Part shown: one piece after another, positions 7,290-15,443 of the stretch
Numbering within the stretch: the first letter of the stretch is position 1
Layout of the letters: each line of letters begins with the position of its first letter
The notes under the pieces: generated by a model
What the model was told of the DNA's origin: nothing
What the model saw: the letters and a program-made list of their open reading frames with translations, nothing else
Databases searched by the model: none
Made by a program: the position numbers and the translations under genes
Source: Streptomyces misionensis
GTDB taxonomy: Bacteria > Actinomycetota > Actinomycetes > Streptomycetales > Streptomycetaceae
NCBI RefSeq assembly: GCF_007896895.1
Contig: NZ_VOGW01000105.1
Location: 1 to 56,731 of the forward strand
Length of the DNA: 56,731 bases
Direction of reading: 5' to 3'

Positions 7290-7634
7290 ATGAGCGACGC
7301 ACAACAGATTCCCGAGGCCATGCCGGCCGAACCTTCCAACCCCGTTCTAGCCCAGGTGGAACGGGAGTATTCCGAGAAGCTGGCTCGGGCTGAACTCAAG
7401 GGCTACGCAGCCCAGGCCGGGATCACTCTCCCCGACGGATTCACCGACTATCTGGATGGTTCCAAGCTGCTAGGTGAAGACGGTAAGCCTTCGGCTGACG
7501 CCATGGACAAGGCCCTGGCACCCTTCAGGCCCAAGGAACCGACTTTCCCTCATCTGGTCGGCGCGGGCCCTAACCGCAGCGGCGGCCCTCTTCCCGAGCG
7601 CCCCCGCGTTTCTCTCGATGTTCGTAAGCGATAA
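7290..7634 (+). CDS. Probable capsid scaffolding protein
   Basis: 114 residues from ATG 7290, chosen because AGGAGGT (7276-7282) is ideally spaced. The protein is charged and helical without cysteines. It contains VEREYSEKLARAELKGYAAQAGITLPDGFTDYLDGSKLLGEDGKPSADAMDKALAPF in outline (residues about 25-80), the pattern seen in short phage scaffold or capsid-assembly proteins of actinophages (helix, then 'LLGEDGKP'). It is directly upstream of the major capsid gene (15-bp gap), the canonical scaffold position. Scaffolds direct procapsid assembly and are then lost. The call rests on composition and position rather than a unique motif. Confidence 0.7.
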   Translation: MSDAQQIPEAMPAEPSNPVLAQVEREYSEKLARAELKGYAAQAGITLPDGFTDYLDGSKLLGEDGKPSADAMDKALAPFRPKEPTFPHLVGAGPNRSGGPLPERPRVSLDVRKR

Positions 7635-7649
7635 TTAGGAGCACTCCAT

Positions 7650-8558
7650 ATGACTCTTGCCTACCAGCAGCCTGGCACCACGACCTTTATTCCGGAAATT
7701 TTCGACGCCGACCTCATTACGCAGTTCGATCCGCTTCTTGTCTGGGCCTCTCCCATTTGTAGCAACAACAAGTATGAAGGGGAGATCCGGCAGAAGGGCG
7801 ATGTGGTCCACATCAACAGCCTTCTTCGGCCCACCGTGGGCGATTACACGATCGCTGATGGGATGACGGCCCAGCGGCCGGAAACCGTGGACCAGAAGCT
7901 GACCATTACTGAGGCGAAGTTCCTTCAGGTTCTCGTGGAGGACGCGGAACGGGTTCAGCTTGCCGGGGGCCTTGACTCGCCGATCAACCAGCAGATGATC
8001 CGGGCCCTGGCCCGCGAGGCTGACATCTTCATGGGAAACATCATCGCCGCCGGGGCGACGGCACTACCGGCCATCACCCCGACCGCTGCCAACATCCCCC
8101 AGAGCCTCTACAGCGCGATCCTGGACATGATGCTGGCCCTGGATGATAACGACATCCCGGCAGGCCGTTACGTGGTCGTCTCGCCGCGTGTGAAGCGGTA
8201 TCTCATCGAACACCCCGCCGTGGCTGACGCTGCCGCGTACGGCGAGGGTGGCGTGACTGCGAACGGTGTTGTTGCTCGCCTTGCTGGCTTCACCATCCTG
8301 ACCACCACGGCCATGCCTGCCGGTGTGGACATCGTGGCGGGTCACTCTGAATTCGCCACCTACGCCAGCCAGTTCACGGGCTTCCGCGAGGGGCAGTCGG
8401 AGAAGTACCGCGCTGACTACATCGACACCCTGCACCTGTACGGCGGCAAGATTGTGCGGTACCCGGAGCTGGACACCAAGAAGGCCGACAACACCTTTGA
8501 CGAGACCAAGCCGACCAAGGGAATCGTGAAGACTGCTGTCACCTGGCCTACGGCCTAA
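7650..8558 (+). CDS. Major capsid protein (HK97-fold, P22-coat-like family)
   Basis: 302 residues from ATG 7650 with TAGGAG 8 nt upstream. Diagnostic features are FIPEIFDADLI at the N-terminus, then NKYEGEIRQKGDVVHINSL...PTVGDYTIADG (about 40-70), LTITEAKFLQVLVEDAERVQ (about 83-102), and the conserved VVSPRVKRYLIEHP (about 175-188). The C-terminal part RADYIDTLHLYGGKIVRYPEL is like actinophage coat proteins. Length matches intact coat proteins, with no frameshift. It would form an icosahedral shell with the scaffold. A strong terminator follows at 8574. Within a tail-less element this is the key evidence for a satellite building its own, perhaps smaller, capsid. Confidence 0.88.
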   Translation: MTLAYQQPGTTTFIPEIFDADLITQFDPLLVWASPICSNNKYEGEIRQKGDVVHINSLLRPTVGDYTIADGMTAQRPETVDQKLTITEAKFLQVLVEDAERVQLAGGLDSPINQQMIRALAREADIFMGNIIAAGATALPAITPTAANIPQSLYSAILDMMLALDDNDIPAGRYVVVSPRVKRYLIEHPAVADAAAYGEGGVTANGVVARLAGFTILTTTAMPAGVDIVAGHSEFATYASQFTGFREGQSEKYRADYIDTLHLYGGKIVRYPELDTKKADNTFDETKPTKGIVKTAVTWPTA

Positions 8559-8573
8559 CCCTTGATTAGTTCG

Positions 8574-8613
8574 GGCCCCTGTTCATGTGATGAACGGGGG
8601 CCGGTTCTTTTTC
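8574..8613 (+). terminator. Strong intrinsic terminator after capsid gene
   Basis: A 13-bp stem, GGCCCCTGTTCAT (8574-8586) with ATGAACGGGGGCC (8590-8602, one G-T pair), and a GTG loop, followed by a T-rich tail TTCTTTTTC. It isolates the scaffold-capsid pair from the packaging genes downstream. Confidence 0.85.
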
Positions 8614-8676
8614 ACCGTCCGTCGATCAGAAGCCTGCGCCGGCCATCGACCGTGCGTAACGGAAACTGGAGGTCCC

Positions 8677-9027
8677 ATGCCGAAGATGCGTAACCCGAAC
8701 TCTCCGCACAGCCGATACAAGGGACTGCTCGAACTGCCCTGGGATCACGGTCTACCGGTGCCCGACATGCCATCTGGCCGGGAGTGGACGGAGGCAGAGC
8801 GCGGCCAGTGGCGGCAGTGGTGGGAGTCCCCACAGGCCGCAATGTGGGACGAGTCGTTCATTCCCGCTGTGGCCGTGATGCTGACGTACTTCGGGAAGAT
8901 TCTGGACGGCTCGGCGAACGCCAATCATCAAATGGAGTTCCGCCACCTGGCCACGTCTTTGGGGCTCACGGCAGACGGTATGAAGCGTCTGGGCTGGACG
9001 TTCCAGAGCGGGGGTGGCGACCAGTGA
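8677..9027 (+). CDS. Probable phage terminase small subunit
   Basis: 116 residues from ATG 8677 behind GGAGG. The pattern LPVPDMPSGREWTEAERGQW, then WWESPQAAMWDESFIPAVAVML and a final MEFRHLATSLGLTADGMKRLGW, matches the short small-terminase proteins found in many Streptomyces phages, including the closing 'LGL T..G...LGW' helix. Small terminases recognise the pac or cos site and load the large subunit. No large subunit gene is present in the element, so this protein would redirect a helper phage's packaging motor to element DNA, as TerS does in several satellite families. It overlaps the next gene by GTGA. Confidence 0.75.
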   Translation: MPKMRNPNSPHSRYKGLLELPWDHGLPVPDMPSGREWTEAERGQWRQWWESPQAAMWDESFIPAVAVMLTYFGKILDGSANANHQMEFRHLATSLGLTADGMKRLGWTFQSGGGDQ

Positions 9028-9233
9028 GCGCACGACGAGCGGCGAAGGCCGGAGCCGCTGATATCCACGACGGGACGCATCGACCGGGCGTCGAATGCCC
9101 CTGGTCAGAGTCACAGTGCCCCGGTTGTGTGCAAGAGTTCGCCATGCACACCGGCTGGGAGTTGACGGGCCTCGAACGCCCCTGGGACGGCTCCCTGAGG
9201 CACGAGCCGGAACACTGCTTCGTCTGCCGATAG
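9024..9233 (+). CDS. Small zinc-ribbon protein
   Basis: 69 residues. GTG 9024 overlaps the stop of the small-terminase gene (GTGA), implying translational coupling. Cys pairs occur in VECPWSESQCPGCVQEF and the C-terminal HCFVCR, giving a likely Zn-binding ribbon. No family was recognised. Coupling to the terminase gene and adjacency to HNH suggest a packaging-module accessory role. Confidence 0.65.
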   Translation: MSARRAAKAGAADIHDGTHRPGVECPWSESQCPGCVQEFAMHTGWELTGLERPWDGSLRHEPEHCFVCR

Positions 9234-9301
9234 GCAGATCAGCAAGACTGACTGTCAGTGCAGTCGGCTACCGTCTCGCCAAAGGCGAGTCGGGAGGGCC
9301 A

Positions 9302-9808
9302 GTGGGGCGGGAACGGTTTCAGTTGTGGGTGCACCTGATGGTGCTCATGTCCAACGAGGGGCTCTGCGTCTACTGCGAAGACGCAGAGTCAGAGGTAATG
9401 GATCACGTCATCCCTCTAGCCAAAGGGGGCCCACATCACTGGAAGAACCTTGTTCCGGCGTGCATAGCTTGTAACGAAAGCAAGGGAGACAGGCTATTCC
9501 CTCGCTGGCTCATGGAAATTGAAGCCAATCCTAGGGGATGGGAGCAATTGACGATTCGAGATGCCTGCGAAGTAATCCATAAAGAGCAAAACGGGGCCAT
9601 CGAGCGAATAGAGGCCGTGTATGCCGAGATAGCTAACGAGAAGCGCATTAAGTGGTTTATTAACAACACCTGGCTCGGCGTTCCAGAGAGTAAGGCATTT
9701 ATTGATCAATGGAGGGGAGAAATCCTGAGGGAAAAGGAGCGCGCTGCTCGCGAGGCAGGGTATCCGCCGCCTCCACCACTTCCATATTTTGATTGGCGAA
9801 CGCGATGA
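9302..9808 (+). CDS. HNH endonuclease
   Basis: 168 residues from GTG 9302, chosen for GGGAGGG about 6 nt upstream; a longer frame from 9095 overlaps the previous gene and has no family-like sequence. The HNH/ββα-metal core is complete: CVYCEDAESEVMDHVIPLAKGG (Cys pair plus DH) and HHWKNLVPACIACNESKGD (N and second CxxC). The C-terminal part is rich in Lys, Ile and Asn, with AT-rich codons unlike neighbouring chromosomal genes. HNH proteins beside terminase genes assist cos cleavage and packaging in many HK97-like phages, which fits this position. A homing nuclease is the alternative. Confidence 0.88.
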   Translation: MGRERFQLWVHLMVLMSNEGLCVYCEDAESEVMDHVIPLAKGGPHHWKNLVPACIACNESKGDRLFPRWLMEIEANPRGWEQLTIRDACEVIHKEQNGAIERIEAVYAEIANEKRIKWFINNTWLGVPESKAFIDQWRGEILREKERAAREAGYPPPPPLPYFDWRTR

Positions 9809-9809
9809 C

Positions 9810-9840
9810 AGGAACACACCCCCGGTGGGTCCTATTCTTT
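9810..9840 (+). terminator. Likely terminator after HNH gene
   Basis: An imperfect hairpin, AGGAACACACC / GGTGGGTCCT (9810-9832), followed by a T-rich ATTCTTTATT tract just behind the HNH stop. Confidence 0.55.
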
Positions 9841-9893
9841 ATTCAATTACCATTACCCCCATATTGAGTAATGTGTCAGTTATTCATTAGTTA
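9834..9893. other. AT-rich island, candidate promoter or replication origin
   Basis: About 60 bp (TTCTTTATTCAATTACC ... TTCATTAGTTAC) is the most AT-rich stretch of the window. It has a TAATG / CATTA dyad (9871-9891) and stands directly upstream of the Lsr2-like gene and the helicase gene. Either a promoter region that Lsr2-type proteins would bind or a melting region for replication is possible. Confidence 0.35.
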
Positions 9894-10000
9894 CCGTCCC
9901 GTGATAGGGGTGCGGAAGAATAGAAGTCAAGCGGGGAGGCCGTAGAGCAACGCTCCGGAACCTCGCTCAGACTTCCGCACTATCAAAGGAATGCAGCGCC

Positions 10001-10693
<693 letters not shown>

Positions 10694-10781
10694 CCGCCGC
10701 CCTTGCCGTGCCGGGCGTCGAGTGCGCCCGGCCTCCCCGGCCACGGGCCGCCCAACCAACCCTGTTCGAGATAGAGGCAGC

Positions 10782-12137
10782 ATGAGCACCCCCGTTCTCT
10801 ACGGTCCCATCGGTCGCGCGGTTCGTAAGATCACGCCGTTCCTGGAAACGGATGCGCTGGGGGTGTACGTGTCCGCCCTCTCGATGTGGTCGGCTGCTAT
10901 CGGTGGCTCGGTCAAGGTGTCTTCCCGTGGCCCCCGACCCGTGCTGTTGTGGTCCGCTCTGGTGGCCGGTACCGGGCGCGGTAAGGGAACCGCGCTCCGG
11001 GCCGCTCATCACGTCCTGGACAAGGCTCTGGGCCGTTTTCTGGCGACTCACACAACGAGTGGGATCACGTCCGGGGCGAGTCTGGTGAACCACCTCTGGG
11101 AGCAGCAGGAAGCAACGGCCGAGACCGAGCACGGGCGGGACGTGCGCGCCCTGGTGGTCGAAGAGGAGTGGTCGGAAGTGCTCCGCAGAGTGAAGCGGGA
11201 CGCATCGTTCACGACCAAGCTACGGACCGCTTGGGATGGGGCAACGCTCCGCAACACCACGAAGGATGAGGCACAGGAAGTACGCGACCCGGCAATGGTC
11301 CTGCACTGTCACGTGACGCCCTCTGACTGGTCCAAGTACGTCGGTGAGTCCGAAGCGGCCGGAGGCTCGTACAACCGCATCCTCCCCTTCCTGCTGGGGT
11401 CGGTGCCCCTACTGGACGACGACCGGGTAAGCCTGCCGGAAGTGGACGGGCGGGAACTGGCCGACGCTTACGGATGGGCCACGGCCAGGCCGCGTGTGAT
11501 CACGCTTACGGAGGATGCCCGGCCACTGTGGCGGATCGTGCGCCGCTACGCCCGCATCCTGGGTGAGGCCCTGCCCGAGGGGCAGGCCGTGTTCATCGAG
11601 CGAACGGCCGAACAGACGCTCAGGGTTGCGGCCTGTCTGGCAGCGTCCGAGTGCTCGGAGACGGTCACGGAAGAGATGCTGTCCGCCGCCTTCAGCTTGG
11701 TACGCCGGTCTGTGCAAGACGCCGTCCGCATCACCAAGGGGGCGACCTCTCCGAAGGTGAAGCGTCAGCCGCTCAGCCTTGAGGACAAGGTGCGGGCCCG
11801 GATCGAGATGCACGGCGGCCGGGCCACTTCCTCTCAGGTGCTCCCGTACGTGGGTGCCAGCGCGGCTGAGGTTCGCGCACTGCCCGGAATCGTCGTGACC
11901 GTGGAACGGTCGGGGAGGACGGGACGGCCAGCCACCGTCTTCACCCTCGGAGGAAACGGAGAGTCAACAGAAACGGTTGCGGAACCGGTGCCGGCCGAGC
12001 CGGAGCGTGAGCAGAACCGTGCACGGGTTGTCCGTCTGGATGCTTACCGCTCGGAACCGACACGGGCCCCCGGACCTGCGTCAAAACCGAAGCGGCCTGT
12101 AGCGCTCGAAGGCAATCCATTCCGCGCGCTGCTCTAG
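10782..12137 (+). CDS. DUF3987-like replication helicase/ATPase
   Basis: 451 residues from ATG 10782. Near residue 65 is LLWSALVAGTGRGKGTALRA, a P-loop of the DUF3987 type ('GxTGxGKGT'). It is followed by SGITSGASLVNHLWEQ, the Walker-B-like RALVVEEEWSEVLRR, LRTAWDGATLRNTTKDEAQ (sensor region) and SYNRILPFLLGS. This order matches the helicase half of phage and plasmid primase-helicases. An AEP primase domain is absent, so the element may borrow a primase. The C-terminal tail (about 340-451) has a winged-helix-like KVRARIEMHGGRATSSQVL segment and a Pro/Arg-rich end. The likely role is autonomous replication of the excised element. It follows the BRCT-Lsr2 gene and ends at a bidirectional terminator. 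Confidence 0.65.
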   Translation: MSTPVLYGPIGRAVRKITPFLETDALGVYVSALSMWSAAIGGSVKVSSRGPRPVLLWSALVAGTGRGKGTALRAAHHVLDKALGRFLATHTTSGITSGASLVNHLWEQQEATAETEHGRDVRALVVEEEWSEVLRRVKRDASFTTKLRTAWDGATLRNTTKDEAQEVRDPAMVLHCHVTPSDWSKYVGESEAAGGSYNRILPFLLGSVPLLDDDRVSLPEVDGRELADAYGWATARPRVITLTEDARPLWRIVRRYARILGEALPEGQAVFIERTAEQTLRVAACLAASECSETVTEEMLSAAFSLVRRSVQDAVRITKGATSPKVKRQPLSLEDKVRARIEMHGGRATSSQVLPYVGASAAEVRALPGIVVTVERSGRTGRPATVFTLGGNGESTETVAEPVPAEPEREQNRARVVRLDAYRSEPTRAPGPASKPKRPVALEGNPFRALL

Positions 12138-12152
12138 CGAATCAAATGTCAG

Positions 12153-12191
12153 CCCCGTACTCGCTACCTTTGTCTGGTAGCGAGTACGGGG
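12153..12191. terminator. Perfect 16-bp bidirectional terminator
   Basis: CCCCGTACTCGCTACC (12153-12168), a 7-nt loop, then its exact complement (12176-12191), followed by ATTCTTTACTTT. It sits between the convergent helicase and XRE-TPR genes. Confidence 0.9.
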
Positions 12192-12203
12192 ATTCTTTAC
12201 TTT

Positions 12204-13421
12204 CTAAGCTGTCTGATGCTCAGTAAGCAGGGCGGCAACCTCCGGCACATCCGAGAAATCCTTCAACTTCCGAAGCACCACCCTCACTCGTTCCGCTGTC
12301 CTTTCGGACGCAACATCAGATGATATTGCAATCACCCGTTCCGCTACTGAGACTGCCTCTTCAGGCTCGTTGGCGTCCGCAAATGCGACAGCAAGCCACG
12401 ACAGATAGAGCGCCATTTCGCGCGTGTGCGTTGCGTCGTAATCGCTGAGCACGTCCCGGAGCAGCGGTACAGCGCGCAACGGGCGGTGAAGTTCTGTGTA
12501 GACCCTGGATTCCATGACCCGGAGTTCGCCAGCATCCACCCAATACAGGTAAGCGGGTGACTCCGTGCCGGGCGTGTCTTCGCTAAGCGCCTCTGCGGCT
12601 TCCCCCAACGCACGCATGGCCTGTTGGCCATGTTCGATGCCCCCAGCTTTCGTGTGAGCCCACGCCACACGATCCAAATACAGCGCGCGGGCCTTCGGCG
12701 GGGCACCGAGGCCAGCGTCATTTAGTGCGGCTTCCGCCAACGTTACGGCTTCAACTTCCCTTCCGGTGTTGCTGAGTTGGTAGGCGAGTGATCCGGCGAT
12801 ATTCCCAGCAAGAGTGTGGTCTTCCGCCTGTCTCGCTGCGCTGATCCCGATCCGATAGATGCGCTCTGCCTCTTCGTGTTGCCCGGCATCGCTCGCAATC
12901 CATCCGGCGATTTGAGCTAATTCGCCAATCTGTCTGAGAAGTTGGCGTCCTACTTCGCTGCTGTAGGTGTTCTCTCGGTACAGCTTCACAGCGCGCCGAA
13001 GGTCTCGGAGAGCCGGGCGGATTAGGTCTCCTCCGGCAAGCACATCATCAGCAAGCCTGAGCCCGTGCACGCGCTGTTGCAGAACTTCCGCCGTGCTCAT
13101 TCCGATGCGGCGTCCTGTGCGGGCTCCCAGTGGGCTTAGCGGGTCGTCTTCGGGTAGGAAGTCAGCAAGTGTCGGCAAAGGTGATTCAGCGGGCTTCTGG
13201 GGCGCCCTAAGGGCGTCGACGGGCACACTCAGGGCGGCAGCGAGGAACGGCAGCCATTCGCGGGGCGTCCGCTTGCCTGTCTCCCAACGGCTGATCTCCT
13301 GACGCCCGACTGGTTCGCCGATCACCCCAGCTGCACGGCAGACCTCACGCGCTAGCCGTGCCTGACTCCAGTCCCGATCTTCGCGGAATCGACGGATGTT
13401 GGCCCCGATGACGCTGGTCAT
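12204..13421 (-). CDS. XRE-family regulator with C-terminal TPR array
   Basis: 405 residues from ATG 13421. An N-terminal Cro/CI helix-turn-helix (residues about 6-70: IGANIRRFREDRDWSQARLA, EPVGRQEISRWETGKRTP) precedes a helical-repeat region (about 100-400) with TPR-like pairs such as EEAERIYRIGISAARQAEDH and EVEAVTLAEAALNDAGLG. The fusion is common in Streptomyces as a peptide- or protein-sensing regulator. It is divergent from the small-gene string at 13565, with three 11-bp repeats just upstream that may be its operator. It could control the right arm of the element, including the DUF397 gene, a frequent partner of XRE proteins. Confidence 0.85.
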   Translation of the reverse strand: MTSVIGANIRRFREDRDWSQARLAREVCRAAGVIGEPVGRQEISRWETGKRTPREWLPFLAAALSVPVDALRAPQKPAESPLPTLADFLPEDDPLSPLGARTGRRIGMSTAEVLQQRVHGLRLADDVLAGGDLIRPALRDLRRAVKLYRENTYSSEVGRQLLRQIGELAQIAGWIASDAGQHEEAERIYRIGISAARQAEDHTLAGNIAGSLAYQLSNTGREVEAVTLAEAALNDAGLGAPPKARALYLDRVAWAHTKAGGIEHGQQAMRALGEAAEALSEDTPGTESPAYLYWVDAGELRVMESRVYTELHRPLRAVPLLRDVLSDYDATHTREMALYLSWLAVAFADANEPEEAVSVAERVIAISSDVASERTAERVRVVLRKLKDFSDVPEVAALLTEHQTA

Positions 13422-13430
13422 GTCCCCATT

Positions 13431-13463
13431 CTGGCCGACAGGTGGCCTACAGGTGGCCGCTAT
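13431..13463. promoter_or_regulatory. Three 11-bp direct repeats, putative operator
   Basis: CTGGCCGACAG, GTGGCCTACAG and GTGGCCGCTAT follow each other without gaps, 10 bp upstream of the XRE-TPR start codon. An 11-bp period places them on one face of the helix, which suits cooperative repressor binding. Confidence 0.5.
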
Positions 13464-13564
13464 GCCCTCACTGTCTGAGGCAGAAGGGTCGACAGGCGCA
13501 AGGACCCCCGCGACGCGCGAACGTCCGGGGGCGTGGTCACCAACCAGCCAAGGGGTTGACGACA

Positions 13565-13786
13565 GTGCCCAAAGCTACAGCCAGACCGCCCATGCAGCAC
13601 CAGTGGGCGGAGACCGACGTACGGGGCGGCGAGTACACGACATACGCACCCAAGGGCGAGAAGTGCCGTAGGTGCCACAAACCGTTCGGCAGCCTTGAAG
13701 CCGTCCGGCGGGTGCAACCGTCCGGCGAGGAACCCAACGGCCGGCCGTACGCGCACATGCGGTGTGCCGAGGCAGGTGACGAGTGA
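13565..13786 (+). CDS. Small zinc-finger-like protein
   Basis: 73 residues from GTG 13565 (AAGGGG about 10 nt upstream). It contains GEKCRRCHKPFGSLE and a later HMRCAE, a CxxC...HxxC zinc-binding pattern. It is the first gene of a rightward string in the element and overlaps the next gene by one base. No family recognised. Confidence 0.6.
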   Translation: MPKATARPPMQHQWAETDVRGGEYTTYAPKGEKCRRCHKPFGSLEAVRRVQPSGEEPNGRPYAHMRCAEAGDE

Positions 13787-13998
13787 TGGCAGTCACCCGA
13801 GACCACATTGGTCGGCTGGTCACGAACGGCACCAGTACCGGCGTCCTCCAGGAGATCATCAAGGACTGGGAAGACCCTGCGGCTGCCCCTGGTGAACGCC
13901 TCAAGCAGACGGTTGCATTCGTCCGTCCGTCCGCTGGAGGGCGTGAGTGGCTTGCACCGCCCTCCCAGTTGAGCCCGATGAGCGGGGGGCTTCGATGA
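13786..13998 (+). CDS. Small hypothetical protein
   Basis: 70 residues from ATG 13786, overlapping the previous stop codon (TGATG). The sequence MAVTRDHIGRLVTNGTSTGV, then LQEIIKDWEDPAAAPGERLK, is helical, acidic in the middle, and has no recognised domain. It overlaps the following gene by ATGA. The tight overlaps on both sides support it being real. Confidence 0.6.
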   Translation: MAVTRDHIGRLVTNGTSTGVLQEIIKDWEDPAAAPGERLKQTVAFVRPSAGGREWLAPPSQLSPMSGGLR

Positions 13999-14411
13999 CC
14001 TACCGATGCACTGCCGAGATCGAGTTGGACGGTGACGTTCGAGCTCTCGCAGCACAGATCCCTACCCCGCATACGGACATCGAATGGACATCGTTCGACA
14101 CGCTTCAATGCATGGTCGAGGACGTGCCGCATGCGCACCATGCCGCGTTTCTCCGTACCGGAGCGAGGACCGACCCGGACACGGACGTCTACGTGTGCTG
14201 GCGCGACGGCGCGTCCAAGCAGTGGCTCGAAGACATTGAGTGCTGCATGAACAGGCCGAATCCCCTGGGAACCGGCTGCACCATCTTCAAAGACCACCCC
14301 GGCCGCTGCGAGTGGCAGTACATCGATCCGGCACAGGTGGCCGCTCAAGCGATGGCTGACCAACTAATCAAGGAATGGGGCCTGTCCCACGTGTTCAGGT
14401 CTCGTGAGTGA
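13995..14411 (+). CDS. Hypothetical protein, translationally coupled
   Basis: 138 residues from ATG 13995, overlapping the preceding stop (ATGA). Features include a Cys pair ECCMNRPNPLGTGCTIFKDH near residues 80-100 and a C-terminal helix AAQAMADQLIKEWGL. No family recognised. The cysteine spacing could bind a metal. It is the largest member of the small-gene string in the right arm of the element. Confidence 0.6.
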   Translation: MTYRCTAEIELDGDVRALAAQIPTPHTDIEWTSFDTLQCMVEDVPHAHHAAFLRTGARTDPDTDVYVCWRDGASKQWLEDIECCMNRPNPLGTGCTIFKDHPGRCEWQYIDPAQVAAQAMADQLIKEWGLSHVFRSRE

Positions 14412-14515
14412 CAACCCCTGAACTCCCATTCCCGGTCCGCTGCCACGCCGGGAGCGGGTTGTAAGACGGCGCGGGGACCGTATCCCCGAAGCAGCACGAC
14501 GAAGGGATAGGCAAC

Positions 14516-14725
14516 ATGACCGCAGTCCCCGCGTTCGAGTTCCGTACGTCTACGGCGTGCACCTACAACAACAGCGACCCCCGCTGTGTCGAGGTGGCGA
14601 CCAACGTCCCCGGCAAGGTCGCGGTCCGCAACTCCGTGACCGGTGAGACGGTCGAGTTCACGACCGTCGAGTGGACTGACTTCCTGACCAGTGCCAAGGT
14701 GGGCGAGTTCGACGTCACGGTGTAG
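14516..14725 (+). CDS. DUF397 domain protein
   Basis: 69 residues from ATG 14516 (AAGGGAT upstream). It shows the DUF397 pattern: FRTSTACTYNNSDPRCVEVA, then KVAVRNSVTGETVEFTTVEW and a terminal FLTSAKVGEFDV. Small DUF397 proteins accompany XRE-family regulators throughout Streptomyces, where some act as partner or antagonist proteins. Here the XRE-TPR gene lies about 1.1 kb away in the same element, so a functional pair is plausible but unproven. Confidence 0.85.
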   Translation: MTAVPAFEFRTSTACTYNNSDPRCVEVATNVPGKVAVRNSVTGETVEFTTVEWTDFLTSAKVGEFDVTV

Positions 14726-14734
14726 GGAGTCCTC

Positions 14735-14917
14735 ATGGGGCAGTGCCCACAGTGCGGAGGCAGTGCAGAGCCCGACCCGGAGCACTCCGGGGTGCTGTGG
14801 TGCCTGTCGTGCTGGCTCGTCTGGACACTGCCCCGTGACCGGACCTGTCCCGGCCACCGGCCCACTCTGATCACTGCGCTTCGCAGGCTGGACGAGGACC
14901 GGGATCTACGCCGCTGA
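14735..14917 (+). CDS. Small zinc-ribbon protein
   Basis: 60 residues from ATG 14735, 9 bp after the DUF397 gene, with GGGAG upstream. GQCPQCGG and LWCLSCWLVW give two CxxC knuckles of a classical zinc ribbon, followed by a basic C-terminus (ALRRLDEDRDLRR). It is the last gene before attR. Role unknown; nucleic-acid binding is likely. Confidence 0.65.
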   Translation: MGQCPQCGGSAEPDPEHSGVLWCLSCWLVWTLPRDRTCPGHRPTLITALRRLDEDRDLRR

Positions 14918-14949
14918 TCCGCCCCACACTCCGCCCCCGTCGTGTGCCT

Positions 14950-14980
14950 CCCCCGTGGTGCATGGCGGGGGCTTCTCCCT
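14950..14980 (+). terminator. Possible terminator after the last element gene
   Basis: CCCCCG (14950-14955) pairs with CGGGGG (14966-14971), followed by CTTCTCCCT. The stem is short and the tail weak. Confidence 0.4.
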
Positions 14981-14991
14981 GCTCAGAGCGG

Positions 14992-15063
14992 GTTGGTCAC
15001 GTGACCAACGCATGACCAACAGCGGCCAGGAACGGGCAGAAACAGCAGGTGAGCATGACCAAC
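14992..15063. promoter_or_regulatory. Putative integrase arm-type sites, right end
   Basis: GTTGGTCAC (14992-15000, inverted) abuts GTGACCAAC (15001-15009), making an 18-bp perfect palindrome. ATGACCAAC follows at 15012-15020 and 15055-15063. With the two copies at 4098-4118 this gives six related nonamers at the two ends of the element and none noticed in its interior. Confidence 0.55.
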
Positions 15064-15139
15064 CCCCACACCCCGAAGTGGGCCCAGAGAGGCCGTATCC
15101 GCAGGTCAGCTAATTAATAGGCTGGTGCCCGAGTGGAGA

Positions 15140-15161
15140 GTTCAAGTCCCCCCTCGGACAC
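15140..15161. repeat. attR core
   Basis: 22 bp identical to 4026-4047. To its left is element DNA. To its right (TTGCTGGGG...) is the original chromosomal 3' flank of tRNA-Leu. The reconstructed original tRNA therefore ended A-CTT without an encoded CCA. Confidence 0.92.
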
Positions 15162-15199
15162 TTGCTGGGGCGTTCGTGGGATCATCCCGGAGCGTTCAC

Positions 15200-15236
15200 G
15201 AAATACCGGTCGAGTCATGTTACTCGCCGGTATTTC
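15200..15236. terminator. Displaced original tRNA-Leu terminator hairpin
   Basis: GAAATACCGG-T-CGAG (15200-15214) pairs with CTCG-CCGGTATTTC (15223-15236), with one bulged T and an 8-nt loop. It lies about 40 bp beyond attR, where the tRNA terminator would have been before insertion. There is no clear T run on the plus strand. Confidence 0.55.
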
Positions 15237-15443
15237 GTCGTTTCCGGGCCTCCAGGCCTCGACTGGCGCGCTGCCAAGTACTCGGAGCGGACAGCTCCCT
15301 GCCTCCGGGACAGACGCCCACCATCATCGCGCCTGCCCGCCGTGAGCAGCGGCGTGACGGTGAGACGAGGACAGTCGAGCGGAATCAGCCGTTCGACGGT
15401 CCGTCGTCGGTGGCGTCACGACGCTGACCGCTTTCTCTCCCCG

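Noticed and set aside
10708..10785. Possible 25-codon gene ending with an ATGA overlap at the helicase start
   Set aside because: The ATGA overlap and the ending PTLFEIEAA are suggestive, but there is no ribosome-binding site and the frame is mostly Pro/Arg; too weak to call.
11308..11325. TCACGTGACGC inside the helicase gene, similar to the LAL motif
   Set aside because: Only the central 11 bases match, it is within a coding region of the mobile element, and the outer conserved bases are absent.
14992..15009. TCACGTGA palindrome near attR as a fourth LAL motif
   Set aside because: The flanks (GTTGG...CCAAC) belong to the GTGACCAAC integrase-arm family and not to GCAG...CGCATACC.
15121..15161. 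Second tRNA gene at attR
   Set aside because: Only the T-loop and 3' acceptor strand are present; the sequence to the left cannot form D and anticodon arms.
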